A DNA stretch of 64,000 bases from Stichopus chloronotus (Eukaryota > Echinodermata > Holothuroidea > Aspidochirotida > Stichopodidae), in contig CM037850.1 of NCBI GenBank assembly GCA_021234535.1, positions 1 through 64,000 on the forward strand. The letters are read 5' to 3'. How positions within the stretch are numbered: the first letter of the stretch is position 1; every line of letters starts with the position of its first letter. The translations under genes and the position numbers were made by a program. Shown here one piece after another: positions 1-12,238 of this stretch. Under the pieces are notes generated by a model, which did not search any database, was not told the DNA's origin, and was given only the letters and a program-made list of their open reading frames with translations.

Positions 1-49
1 AATGTTGTACATATTTCACATGTACTGTGTGTGGCCATGTAGTGTAGGT

Positions 50-715
50 GATCCCTGTATTGCTTTACATGGAGGTGAAAGGTCAGTTTGGGTCAAAAGA
101 ATTCAAAACGTCAAAACTTTATTAAGATGGTAAACTTTATTAAGATGGTATCTCAAGAATGATGACTGTGAGGGATCTCATACTCATCATATGGGTGATT
201 CATGTTTGTTATAGTATTTATCGTATGACAAGGAATCACTGAGCCTTTTGGTTTTCTGGTTTTTGGTTTCAAAGAAAATCATAACCTTTGTGTTTGGTGG
301 TCAAAGGTCATTTGGGTCAGCAGGGGTCAGATTGTAAAATGCTTGCAAACACAATATCTCAAAAAGGAAAGCTTAGACAGGTGTGGTGTTTAATATGTAA
401 GTGTACTGCATTGCATACAAAAACTATATTGTTTTTGGTGATAGTCAAAGTCAATGGTTATTTGGGAACAACTGGGGTCAAAACATGAAAATATTGCAAA
501 CACAAAATCTCAAGAATGCAAGGTTGGACTGATCTCATATTCAGCATGTATATAATTGATATTGAGTTCAAGATGCCCTTTTGTTTTTGCTGGATGTCAA
601 AGGTCAACTGAAGTCAACAGAGGTGAAATGTTGAAAACCTTGTAAACACAGTATCTCAAGAATGTAAACTTAGACTGATCTCATATGGTATGATGATGGA
701 CCATGTCACACTGAG
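50..715 (-). repeat. Diverged AAAGCC-element tandem units, reverse orientation
   Basis: About three to four degenerate units of roughly 180 bp. Each has, in order, a TGTTTTTGGTGG-like stretch, a GTCAAAGGTCA core, GTAAACAC-like sequence and ATCTCAAGAATG. These are reverse-complement forms of the units at 6.2-7.6 kb. The terminal hairpin of the family is not visible, so this is an internal fragment, possibly continuing left of the window. Confidence 0.75.
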
Positions 716-719
716 TAGA

Positions 720-2260
720 ATATTTGGTACGTGGTATATGTCATGCACAGATACTATTATGATAGCCCAATTCCTGTTGCTTTAATTATTGTGAGCAGCA
801 AAGCTGGGCGCACCATCGAAACCACTTGGTATTCATGCTACTTTCCTACCTTCCTTTGCAATTAAGATCCTGGATCATTGTCTAAGTTCCTCAGGAGTGT
901 GACTTGAAGATGAGAATATATCATCATCAAGACACATGGTGGTACAATGTTCTCCATCTGCCAGGATCCCTTTGTGTTCCCAATCAATATTCTCTAAAAA
1001 GGCTTCTGGAGCTGCTATGAAAAGCTTTGTGGATACTGTCTCATAACTTGAAACATTCAAAAACTTTTAACAGGTCGATTCTTGCAGTTGGATCTTTGTA
1101 TGAAGCTTAATGTACACTCAGAAGTACCTTGATTCTTAGATGGTTGTGTGTTTTATTGTACTGGAGGAAGGCTGAGCTTTACATACCATCATTTTTTTTT
1201 TGTTCCCTTTCGCATGTTTAGTATGAAATAGTGCAGTAAATTAAGTACAATATAGAAACTTAAATTAATGTCCCATCTTACCTCATCATCATTACCAAAG
1301 TTATTAGACTATCTTGCAAAGAGATGTAAGATAAGTAGTAATTATTCTCAGTGCTATGACTGAGTTAAAGCCTAAAATGGACCCATCTAGTGTAAGGGAA
1401 CTTCTTCAAAGTACATATTATTGTATATGTATTCCTCTGCCGAACATTAACATCAACACTAACTCTAATACTTTCTTCTTGCATACTTTCTTGGAGTATA
1501 GCTTGAATAGCACTTAATATAGTTATGATATCTATTGTAGGAAATAACCTGCCAAAAATATTTTATTGCATATTGGTTTAAATGCAACTGGCTGAATTTA
1601 TTGAGCTGTTCTAAATTTAATGCATTGTCATTGACTAAGTATGTAATTACTTGACTAAGTATGTACTAATTGGACTAAGTATGTAATAACATTTGTTGCA
1701 AACTCTTGTACTATCTTAGGTATTCTTATTCACATTGAGAGGAATCTGTTTTATTTTCTACAGAAGACATTACAACTTTGTGCTGGATTTATCTGGATCA
1801 GGCAATTATCACTGACAGATCTGCTGGACAAAGCTGTATAGCATCTGTAATCTGATGAGAGGTATGCTGAAGGATGGAAGCGTGTTACCCTCTAGAATAC
1901 ATTAGGAATCATAAACTTTGACATAATTATGGTGTTCAAGTGCATGTTTGGATGATTGTACATTCCTGAACGTATTTGCAATGGATGTGTAATACACATG
2001 ATCCAAAATTTGCCATTACATTTGGGTTGCAAATTCTAGCTCTCTTAGACCTTAACCAAACATTTGGCTCTCCTGCAAATACACTGAACTGATATACAGG
2101 ATGGCTACTACAGTTCATACAGGTGAAAGTCACCCTTTACATGCCCCCCCCCCCCTTAAAGTCTAAAAGTGGAATCAAATTCAAATTTAAGAAATAACCA
2201 TTTCTTGCCACAATATTGGATAACGTCGTTTAATAATTTCTTTTTACAACACGTAGTTTT
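720..2260. other. Non-coding stretch, no gene seen
   Basis: AT-rich sequence without a supportable reading frame. It holds a small minisatellite at 1631-1692 (three copies of a ~21 bp unit TTGACTAAGTATGTA...) and a run of C at about 2146-2155. Confidence 0.6.
1631..1692. repeat. ~21 bp minisatellite, three copies
   Basis: Three head-to-tail copies of TTGACTAAGTATGTAATAAC-like sequence with one or two differences each. Confidence 0.7.
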
Positions 2261-2263
2261 TGA

Positions 2264-2345
2264 TTCCTTGCCGAAGGTAGGCAAGGAATCTAGGCGATGG
2301 TGATGGCCTGTGTGGGTGTTTGTAATGCTGTGTGTGTTTGTAAAT
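2264..2345 (-). mobile_element. AAAGCC-element 3' end fragment (reverse orientation)
   Basis: Reads TGATTCCTTGCCGAAGG, then an inverted GGCAAGGAATC, then CGATGGTGATG and a GT-rich tract. This is the reverse complement of the 3' end seen at 7520-7568: CA-rich tract, GACATCACC, GATTCC...GGCAAGGAATCA. The adjoining inverted halves form the family's 3' terminal hairpin. No 5' end is recognisable, so it is a fragment. Confidence 0.65.
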
Positions 2346-2357
2346 TGGACACCTCAT

Positions 2358-2572
2358 ATCAATTTCTAGTCAGCTGACTTCTTGGACCATGCGATCTACC
2401 AACGCACCACTCTTTGCAATAAAGAGGGGTGATGTGGAATGTCATCTGCTGTTGGAGCTTGTGAAGTTTTCCTTCGCCAGCTTCATATATACTTGGCACA
2501 ACCAGGTGCAGTTGTAGATCCAGAACGACAGCAGCTGTGCCATACGTGCTGACAGTTTTGTTGTTGATGAAG
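2358..2572 (-). pseudogene. Decayed tyrosine-recombinase catalytic exon
   Basis: The minus-strand translation contains NNKTVSTYGTAAVVLDLQLH followed, in the matching frame, by SPLFIAKSGALVDRMVQEVS. Both parts align collinearly with the catalytic exon at 37549-37812 (NHKTASTYGHATIKLDRKLY and APFFIGSGGAAVDHVEQEVS). The stretch between is poorly conserved, with a length change, and in-frame TGA codons occur on both sides of the second block, so it cannot be functional. It shows that the recombinase family has more than one copy in this genome. Intron-like sequence rather than further exons surrounds it. Confidence 0.7.
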
Positions 2573-2574
2573 TT

Positions 2575-5500
2575 ATTTATTCACATGAGTCAGTATTTTG
2601 CATACCTGTGACCTCATTTATTTTTGCAGTTAATTCATATTGCCTAGTGAGGATATGGTGAAAACCTTGCAAACTGATGCCTGAAATGATGCACTTTTTG
2701 TGTGATATAGGAAAGTAACCATACCTCATTTCAAACATGATGCATACATCAAATAAAAAAAAAAGAAAAAAAGCAGCAAAATCAGCTTTTGTAGGGGTTT
2801 CTCTTATCCACTTAAGTTTGTTACAGGTAGCAACGTATTCTGTTGCATTGTTTTACTTCATGCATTCTGTGGGGTTATTGTTGCCGGGAGGGGGAAGTTG
2901 TTTGCACACTGTACTGTCTTTTTGAGGTGAACCTGCCTTGCAAATACCACCTGTTTCTTATCCATGTGATTCCATAATTTCTGTAATCTATACCATCGCT
3001 GTTGGTACACATATGTGTGTATGAATAAACAATGTGACAAGAAAGGGAAATGAATCAAATCAGATAATATCAGTTAACTATTTATGAGGGGATGTGTAGA
3101 GAGCTGGTTGATAAAGGAATATGCAATGTAGAATGTTTGTGTTGCAATACAGATGTACTGTTTGTATGATATTTGCCTTCTGTTATTTTCAAGGAGTGTC
3201 TTGTCAAGTATGTTTAGAATAACTAATACCTACTCGATAAACCTTAGAAGCCAAGCTATCTGCAAATAACCACTGCAGACAGGCAAGAGTTAATGAGCAA
3301 GCAGGCATTGCAATAACGCAATATGCAACTTACTGGGCTACATGTCATGTTAAATAGGAAATCAGGGTTTGACTGAGAAAATTCACCTTTAGTTGATTTT
3401 TCTTTCTAAACTGATTGTTCACTGAAATATAGAGATGTTGGGGAGGTGTTTGAAGGTAGAAGAAACCGTAGTTATTGCATTGATTGAGAACTAATATTTG
3501 TTTGGTACAAAAAATAAACAAGACAAGACAGCCTCCTCTATACGATGACCAATCACAGCGTAAGACTGAGATGACGTTATATGAATAAACATAACCGAAT
3601 GTTTACGGTTCCCATGCTGTTTGTGCATTGCACAATGCTAAGTAAACGTGTTTAGTGATAGTTGATGATACATACAGCACACGTAGGCTTTGTATGAAAC
3701 TGTTCAGCCACACCTCCTCATACCTTGAATATTCATGTTTGATTCTATGAATATGAATGTTACAGACTTTCAGAGTTCTTCACCTATTTTCTAGGAATTT
3801 GACTTTTTTCTCGAAATTGTCCACATGCTTTGAGATAATCTTGATCATATTTGTTAGTTATAACTCATTGTGTGATACTGGTGGGGAATTTTAGTGAAAT
3901 AAATTGTGAAAATAAACCCTGATTTCCCCCTTTAATTGGTATTCCTACTCTTGCATTACTTAACATGGTGCAGAGGCTTCATAAGAATGGGGTATATCTT
4001 GTCCAAGTAAAGGGTTTGTATTAATTGTACTTGATTGCACAAGTGTTAGACAGGCTGTTAGGAAGCTGACCTGAGTGTTCTTGTGTTTTATCTTTTTTAG
4101 GGCATTTGGGGAGGGGGGTCTAAATTGTGTTCAGGACTGCTATGCCACTAACACCCAATTGTGATATTCAGTCACGTAGAGACAGATAAGACTGACAGAG
4201 ATTGGTATGATACAACAAGTTCAGCTTTAATTGGTTTATCTTGGAGAAAATTATAAGTAGTGACATTCAGAGAAAAATTAAATTATTACTGTAAATATGT
4301 TCACATCAATGCATACAGTTACATAGCTATTAGCCATAATTTCAAACCAAGAATTCACATATTGCAGAGATCTATCTCAAACATGCAGGTTAGTGACACA
4401 ATGTAATGCTGAGCAAAACATAACCCCATACAAGATCTCCTCAACATGCATAGCAGGCTAGAGGGTTTGTTTATCATGCAATATAAGACACCTATAAATT
4501 TCAACAATTCAGCATTTCTCAGGGGAACTTTAGCCAAATGAGCCTATTTGATTCAATTCTAGCTGACATGAACTTCCGTGCATCATTTACTGAAACCGTT
4601 GACTTGGATGATTGCGGCATCTTAATGTTTAGATTATTACTACTGACATTTTGACCATCAACCACTTAAAGTGATTGCATGTATACTGAAAAACCAAAAG
4701 GATAAGATTATGTATGATCTTAACTTTTACCTTGTTTTTAAATGTACATGCAAGGTTGTACATGTACAGACTACATCTCTCAATGAACGAAAATGACAGT
4801 AACTACTTTGAATGGGACTGGCATAATTCAGTAGAAAACAGGAATCATATTTGAAAATCAATGGTTCTTACTTTAATCGCCTACATAATAAATATACAAC
4901 AGCACAGGCATCACTGGTGTATCAAAAACATACTTCTCAAGTCGTCGCTCCTAAGTTGGTATTGGGAATTGGACTGTCTGGTGAAAGGAAGCACTGTATT
5001 TACAAATAATCCATATGGTGTGACATTTGACACATTTAAGTGTTTTAAAGATTGCGTGCATAGGCAAAAAGTAAAAACATTTAAAATTTCATGTCCAAAA
5101 GTGTGTTACTGTAAGGCTTTTAATTGCACAATTCATACAATTAGGGAAAATAAAACGGTTTCAGTTTGTTAATTCTGCCATATGATTCAAATTCTTCTAA
5201 CATAATGACAAAAAGTGTAAAATACAATAATGTAGTGGTTGACAATTTTCATTTAAATCAACCACGTGCTTCTGTGAACAATCAAATGGGAAGTCGTCTA
5301 GTATTGAATATTCCCTCTTTCAAAACAACTCAGGATCACCGATCACGGACAATGATATGACAATTTGCTGTATAAACAATTGGTACAATGGTAGATTCAT
5401 TAAGACTCTAATTGCATTGATTGTGAAGGAAAATATGCATATAATTGAAGTTTGAATGCTTATTTCCATGCATTGGTGAGAGAGGTTCCTGTACAATGGC

Positions 5501-5960
5501 ACTTTTTCATAGAACTGCACAGACCACAAGCAGTTTAAGAATTCCAACATGTAATGTATTATATGCACTGATAGCCCCTCTCTAATGTCATGTATGGTCT
5601 GTATGAACATATCTTGGGTCCATGTTGCATATATCTACAGACATGATAATTGCCACCATTGTACTAATTGTACATGCAGGAATCAAGTTCACAATTTCAC
5701 AACATGCAACATTATGAAAAATAAAACAAGGGGGTGGGTGCTGGGGGTGCATTTATATGAGATGGGGAATTTGTTGGAGAAAGTACACTATTTTGGTATA
5801 AAAATTGAAACAGTGATGTAGTGTCAAAGTGTATGCATCACAAGCAAAAATGCAATGTCATATGTAATCTGTCTATACAGTCTAGCATTTTGCTACATAT
5901 CTGGGTACATGTCACTATCCCATGGAACTGCAGTGACTCAACTGAATTAACATTTGACAC
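2575..5960. other. Non-coding stretch, no gene seen
   Basis: AT-rich DNA with short accidental frames only. The longest (4861-5172, 103 codons) has no recognisable motif or splice context. No tandem array or terminal-repeat structure stands out. Confidence 0.55.
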
Positions 5961-6150
5961 ATGCATAACATGCATCTGGCATTTCACTGTATAAACGTTT
6001 TTGATATATTTCTATTATGAAGCATGGCCATGACAATGCAGTGAAAAAAAAAAAAAATCAGTAACCTGTCCCCATGCATCTGGCATTTTACTGTACTAAA
6101 ACATTTTTGATACACTTCCGTTTTAACACATGGCCATGACAATTCAATAA
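5960..6150 (+). repeat. Two copies of a ~100 bp repeat
   Basis: The sequence CATCTGGCATTT-(C/T)ACTGTA...TTTTTGATA...CATGGCCATGACAAT...AATAAAA occurs twice head to tail. A third, more diverged copy lies at about 8700-8770, beyond the intervening repeat block, which suggests later elements split an older array. Confidence 0.6.
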
Positions 6151-6230
6151 AAAAGAAACAAGAGCAACACTGGTGCAGAAGCTCATACCCAAATACCCTG
6201 AAGGTACAATTAACAGATTGTCATTATGAA

Positions 6231-7568
6231 AACCAGAAAGCCAAAAGGCTTTGTGATTCCTTGCCATATGGTTTTATTATAACAAACATAAATTACCCAC
6301 ATGACAAGTGTGAGATCAGCTACAGTTACTGTGCTTGAAACACCACATTAATGAGACTTTTACCCCAAACGACCTATTTTTGGTGACCTCAAATAACACC
6401 AAAAGCAATATGGATCACTTTCCCAGTATGGCCAACCCACATATCAAGTATGACATCAGTCATCAGCACCCTTCTGGAGATAATGTGTTTGCATTGTTTT
6501 CAGTTTGACCTCGGGTGACCTCAAATGACCTTTGACATCCACCAAAACAATGAGGATCATCTACTTAATATGACCAACCCATACATCAGTCACATTTACC
6601 GTTCTTGAGATATCGTGTTTACGAGGTTTTCACATTTTGACCTCTAGTGAACTCAAATGACCTTAGACCTCATGAACCAAGAAAAATAGGGATCATCTAC
6701 TCAGTGTGACCAACCCACACACCAAGTACACATCAGTCACAGTTACGCTTTTGGAGATATCGTGTTTACAAGGTTTTCACACTTTGATCTCTAGTGACCT
6801 CAAATGACCTTTGACCTCGACCAAAAACAATAGAGATCATCTTCTCAATACGGCCAACCCACACAATACGCATGACATCAGTCACAGCTACCGTTCTTGA
6901 GATACCGTGTTTACAACGTTTTCACACTTTGAACTCCGCAGACCTCAAATGACCTTTGACCTCAACCAAAAACAATAGGGATCAGCTACTTAATATGACC
7001 AATCCATACACCAAGTGACATCAGTCACAGTTACGTTTCTGGAGATATCCTGCTTACAAGGTTTTCACAGTTTGATCTCTGGTGACCTCAAATGACCTTT
7101 GACCTCCACCAAAAACAATAGGGATCATCCACTTAATATGACCAACCCACACACCAAGTACGATAGCAGTCACAGTTAACATTCTTGAGATAATGTGTTT
7201 ACAAGGTTTTTTCATTTTGACCTCTGGTGACCTCAAATGACCTTTGACCTCAACCAAAAACGATAGGCATCATCTACTCAGTGGGACCAACGTACACACC
7301 AAGTATGATATCAGTCACAGTTACCGTTCTTGAGATACCGTGTGTACAAGGTTTTCACAATTTGACCTCAAATGACCTTCTACCTCCACCAAAAACAATA
7401 GGGATCATCTACTGAGTATAACCAACCCACACACCAAGTATGACATCAGTCATGGTTACATTTCTTGAGATATCGTGTTTACAAGCAAGGCTTCACATAC
7501 GCACATACGAACACACACACACGACATCACCATGGTATCGATTCCTTCTGCCTTCGGCAAGGAATCAA
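6231..7568 (+). mobile_element. AAAGCC element, full-length copy with ~7 internal tandem units
   Basis: The 5' end carries the hairpin AAAGCC-AAAA-GGCTTT (6237-6252) followed by GTGATTCCTTGCC. The 3' end is a CA-rich tract, GACATCACC, and a hairpin GATTCCTTCTGCC/TTC/GGCAAGGAATC. TGATTCCTTGCC at the left and GGCAAGGAATCA at the right are inverted to each other. Between them are about seven or eight units of ~143 bp (AATAGGGATCATCTACTC, CCAACCCACACACCAAGTA, GACATCAGTCACAGTTAC, TTCTTGAGATATCGTGTTTAC, GTTTTCACATTTTGACC). No coding capacity is visible, so it is non-autonomous. The target is A-rich and no clear duplication can be read. Confidence 0.85.
6500..7395 (+). promoter_or_regulatory. Clustered AGGTCA-type hexamers (DR4 and DR1 spacing)
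   Basis: Most units contain TGACCT-n4-TGACCT-CAAA-TGACCT-T-TGACCT or a near variant, for example around 6500, 6785, 7075, 7216 and 7365. TGACCT is the complement of AGGTCA, the nuclear-receptor half-site. Spacings of 4 and 1 nt match DR4 and DR1 layouts. The pattern is read directly; receptor binding is inference. Confidence 0.5.
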
Positions 7569-8689
7569 TAATAGAAACCACTAAGCAAGTATCATTATGA
7601 AAAATTATCAACATTGTAAGATAATCTGTAGTATAATTTCATCAAATGGGTCATAAGGCCTGCATGGGACCTTGGACCATAACTTCCAGAAAACCATAAG
7701 CAGGTCATTATGATAGGCTATCAACTTTGTTAAACATCATTTTTACAATATTAAAAGAATGGGCCATAGGACACAATCTTGGGCCTTGGACAAAATTGTC
7801 TGTACACCCTGAAGGTACCACTAATTGAGCATCATAACAAACCATTAACATTGTAAAAGAGATTATTTTTAGGAGGAAACGTATTTTGTAGAAGTTCATG
7901 CACTGGGCCATGTATGACCTTGCACCAAAATTACAGTACCTTTACCATTACCATTATAACAGACTGTCAATTCCATTTAACATTAACAGGAGAAAAGGAT
8001 TTAGCATTTTGCAATATTTCACAAGATGAATCCTATCGGTCCATCCTGGGCCTTGAACCCAAAATTCCTGAACACCCAAAAGGTATCACTAACAGACTAT
8101 CATTATGACAAACCATCAATATTGTACAAAAGAATCTGTAGGAGGAAAAGCAGTTTGTAGAATTTAATGAAATGGGCCACAGGGTCCACAAGGGACTTTG
8201 GATTTAAAATTTCTCCAGACCATGAACAGATTGTTATTATGACAAACCATCAACATAACAGAAGAGAATCTGTAGGAGGAGGAGGGGCTTTTTTCAGAAA
8301 TTAATACAACAGACCATATGGTCCACATGGGACTTTGAACCCACAATTTTTAAGTACCCCCAAATGGTGCACCACGTAGCAAACACTGTGTCTAAGTTTC
8401 ATATAAATTCATGAAAGCATATGGGAGGAGCATTTTGAACCAAGTTTGAAACTTGGCCTTAGGACCCACATGGAACCTTGAATCCAATTTTTTTTTATAC
8501 CCCACAATGGTCCACCACCTACAAAACATTGTGTTCAAGAAAGCAATTGAGTCAAAAAAAATTTTGAACACTTGTGGACAGACAGATAGAATTCCTTCTT
8601 GAGACCACAATAGCTCACACCAGCTAGCTGGTATGCGCTAAAACATGATGGGTCCCAGATGCAACTAACGTTAAACATACTGTCAGATG

Positions 8690-11065
8690 TCCCTATATAC
8701 CAACTGCATCTGACATTTTACTCAATGTACAAAAATTTGCATGGCCACATTGCAGTAAGAAAACAAAATGAAAAAAAAAAAATAACATTGAAACAATTGA
8801 TATAAAAAGAATTGTGCACTTAATACAATTGTATCCAGAATGTTCGATAGTCCCATTTCCACTTAAAAGTGGATGCTGGCTTACTTCACAGTATTTGGGG
8901 ACACAATGCATCACATATGACTAATGGATCACTCCACCAATGACATCATATCACATCTGATGTTTCACCAAAAACTGCCAAGCATGTTGTATTGGATACA
9001 TCCACTTGAGAAGGAGAGACCCTTCCTTTTTGGTTTATATATTGGTACACTAGAACAGCATGCAGCATTCCAAAACACTTATGCAGTATCACATGTAGCA
9101 TATCACTCCATACTGTCAGACACCTTGCTACATATAAACACATTTTGTTAACATTAATGCCCACAACATTGATCGGTTTAAACTTTGCTGCAATATATAC
9201 TCAATAAAATCTTCACTAACACTAATTTTAGTTTGATGAATGGAGCTTCCACACAAGTTAGGTCCTATATGATGCAGCTCATAGTCATAAACATATTTTC
9301 TTTCATACTTCTGCATGTGTACCATAATGCCCACAATATTCCTGTTGAAACTTTGCAACAAATCTTAAATGGAATTGCATTTGCAATAACTTAACACTTT
9401 GGGATGGTTAAATGGGTAGTTTGACTAGAAAACGCAAAACCTCAGAGGAAGCATCAAATACAAATTGACAGTATTTTAGAACAAAGGATTAAAAGGTATG
9501 GGATCAAACAACTGCATATAGAAGTTTGATGAAACATACATTGTACATAAATATAATGATAAAGTATGCACATAATACTACATATTGTTGTGTAAAATTT
9601 CAAAAGAAATTTCCTGCCAAGCATCAACTTCATTATCAACAGTCTATGTATGATATAGTTTCTACATGTTGTAAAAAGAATGTGTTTCTTAACAACATGC
9701 AGTTTAAGAGAAATGTGTTTTGCAAACATATACAAAACATGAAGGCTTGCTTTCATTTAAAGGAGTATGTGTGGACCAATATTGAGCATGCTTCTAAGAC
9801 AAAAATATCCATACAAGGTTATTTATTGGTGTCAAACTCACCCTTCCTCGTGCATATATTGCATGTCATGAATAATTTCAACTGTCTTCTAAGTTTAGCA
9901 TATTTTATGTTTTTATAGAGCATCACTTGGGTAAGGAAGAAGTAAAGAGGCTGTTTCATAAATAATGGGTGAAGAAGTGGAAAGTGCAACAAATATACAA
10001 ATATAATATCAGGCTTTATTCATCGTTTAGTGTGTGGCGAATCTTGTTATACACTTGCTGCATCTTCCACTTCTTCAGCCATTCATTGTCCTGGTACATT
10101 GTTCGAACCTGCAACAAAACAATACATAAAAATACATGAATTTAATTTTAAAAAGGAAAATAGAAACAGGTTGTTGTCAGGACATACTACAGTACATACA
10201 CAGAGTACTGTACTCTACCTTTCATTATTAAATCGTCATTCAATGCTGCTATGTCCAGTACTCACAATTATATATTCTCCACAGCATCCTGCACGAAGGG
10301 CATGATTGGCAGTTGTTTCTGTCAAGAGACTTTCAGTATTTATTCCACCCAATTATTGGTGGCCACTTCTTCAGTTTCAAGTGTTTCAAACACTCAATGG
10401 AAACAAAGCAAATACACAACATTGTTGAGATTTAACATAGTACCAAACATGGAAGATCTCAGGGCTGGTAGATTCCACAATAGAGAACATACAGTTTAAC
10501 TACATTACAGATAATTTAATATGATGAGATGGAACAAAAGTAGGCCTAAAGGTTAGAAAAAGAAATGTGTATGAAACGATTTATTGCCACCCAGGCACAA
10601 AGGTGTTCCATTAATCCAGGTTGTGTCACTGTACCATTAGAAAATTTTTGCTTTCATAGGGTAGTCCAGATGCAAAAGATTTGAACTGAATACATCTCCA
10701 GAATCCATATTTTTAAGTAATGATTTTTTTTTTCATTACTTGGTGTAAATGAGAATGAAAATGTAATAAGTTTGTGTCACAGTATTGGGGAAATTGACAG
10801 ATCTATAAACCCACCCAAGTTCTCAAATCTGTCAAAGCAAAAAAAAAAAAAAATGGCAGTTGATATTTCACTATTCAATCCCAAAATACAGTGTGTGCAT
10901 TAGCATACTACAAGGTGCCCAATAAATTCATACTTGCCACTTTGTACGCATATCACTTGCTCTTGTAAGTATGATTTTCATGGATGGAGGAACGAGGAAA
11001 ACACAGTGCACGAGGTGGACCACATTACTCTCTTTATTTTTTCTTTTCTTTACACTGATACATGA
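8690..11065. other. Non-coding stretch, no gene seen
   Basis: AT-rich DNA. A 130-codon open frame (9526-9918, +) is cysteine- and lysine-rich with no family resemblance, no splice context and no codon bias, so I do not call it. Poly(A) runs occur at about 10839-10853. Confidence 0.5.
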
Positions 11066-11071
11066 GTCATG

Positions 11072-11500
11072 TAGACCAGGAGTCCATAGGGGTCAGCCTA
11101 GCTGGAAAAGAAACCAATTCATACATACACAGGGATAGCCCATGTGCCCTTCCCTTACTGGAAATGCAAGTCTACCTATTCTACGGTGGTGGGTGTGGGT
11201 GAGAGGGCATTGGCGGAAGGGTCCCCAGAGTGAGCTAGATCAGCTGATGGGGTAACCAGATAAAACTTACAAGTAATTTTGCTCATAGCCCTAGGTGCAC
11301 TGAATGGCTGATGCCAGACGTACTATTGTGATGGTGGGATGTACTCGCCAGACAAGAATGCCCCCACTCCCCAACTTGAGCTAGATCAGCTAGTGGAGTA
11401 ACCAGATGAAACCAATTGGAAAGTGTGTGGCACAGTCACATGTACAATGAATGCCCATCGCCAGACTGTTCCAGTGGTGGAATGTACCCGCCAGAGCCCC
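11072..11500 (+). repeat. Dispersed repeat, inverted partner at 28815-29191
   Basis: Starts ACCAGGAGTCCATAGGGG and continues through AGCTGGAAAAGAAACCAATT, ACCTATTCTACGGTGGTGGG and CATAGCCCTAGGTGCACTGA. Its reverse complement recurs at 28815-29191 over the whole length. Inside are two to three ~150 bp sub-units starting GAGCTAGATCAGCTG, which also extend to about 11580. No coding content. Confidence 0.8.
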
Positions 11501-11580
11501 TGAAATACCTCATCCCACCCCCCACAATTGAGCTACATCAGCTGGTGGTAACATAGGACTATTTGTCATAGTCACATGTA

Positions 11581-12238
11581 GGCTAGAACCGCTTGATCTT
11601 TCACTCGTGAAAATACAACATACAGTACCTCAGTACTTTTAAATAAGTATGCCAGCCACAGAAATCAGCCATCTCACCACATGGAGTAAAATGAACGCTG
11701 GACAAGTGCAAAAATTAAACAGTTTCATATATTAAAAGGCCTTGCATATTTCCATGGGTGATTCATTTATTAATGTTTGAGCTTACCCAGTGTGGCAGGT
11801 CTCAGACAAGGTCAAGTGATGAGTGTATGTTGTACTTCACTGAAGGGGTGATGGGATGAAAATATCCCAAGAGAAACTAAACCCATCAGTGCACAGGGAG
11901 GATATCAGTTGAGAAAATGATGCCAGTATTTGCAAGTCATTACGTCCATGCAGATCAGCTGTGAGGAAGAGATTATACTGTATATATTGTCTTCAAGTGT
12001 GTCTACGAAAAACCTTCTGCAAGTACCACATCAACTTGAACACATCTAGTTTGTGTAAAGGCTTCTATGTTCATGGTATGTATACAATTTTTGGTCCCTA
12101 TTGAAAGAAGATACTTTCATTTGACAGTAATAGTCATACGAAATGCCTCCCATAGTCACTCATGCAGGGACCAGAAGTCATGTACTCATGTACTGATTGG
12201 AGTAAGGCCTACATACATCACTACTTGAGCAGGGACAG
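11581..12238. other. Non-coding stretch, nothing recognised
   Basis: No open frame, terminal repeat or tandem array is visible between the dispersed repeat and the foldback element. Confidence 0.5.

Larger units (their letters stand above)
6151..8640 (+). repeat. Second tandem-repeat family interrupted by an AAAGCC element
   Basis: Units of roughly 150 bp repeat from 7569 to about 8580 with landmarks ACAGATTGTCATTATGACAAA, CCATCAACATTGTA, AATCTGTAGGAGGA and a GGGCC(A/T)...GGGAC(C/T)TTGGACC segment. The same unit begins at about 6195-6230, is interrupted exactly there by the AAAGCC element (6231-7568), and resumes beyond it. The left edge (ACTGGTGCAGAAGCTCATAC) and right edge (AGCTCACACCAGC near 8620) look weakly inverted to each other, so the host may itself be a mobile element. 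Confidence 0.6.

Noticed and set aside
4861..5172. 103-codon open frame on +
   Set aside because: No family resemblance or exon signals; length is within chance for this base composition and region size.
6200..8600. CRISPR-like array because of regular repeats
   Set aside because: Units are contiguous ~143-150 bp tandem repeats without spacers, in eukaryotic DNA inside a mobile element.
9526..9918. 130-codon open frame on +
   Set aside because: No motif, no splice context, AT-driven composition, and an overlapping frame on the other strand is equally open.
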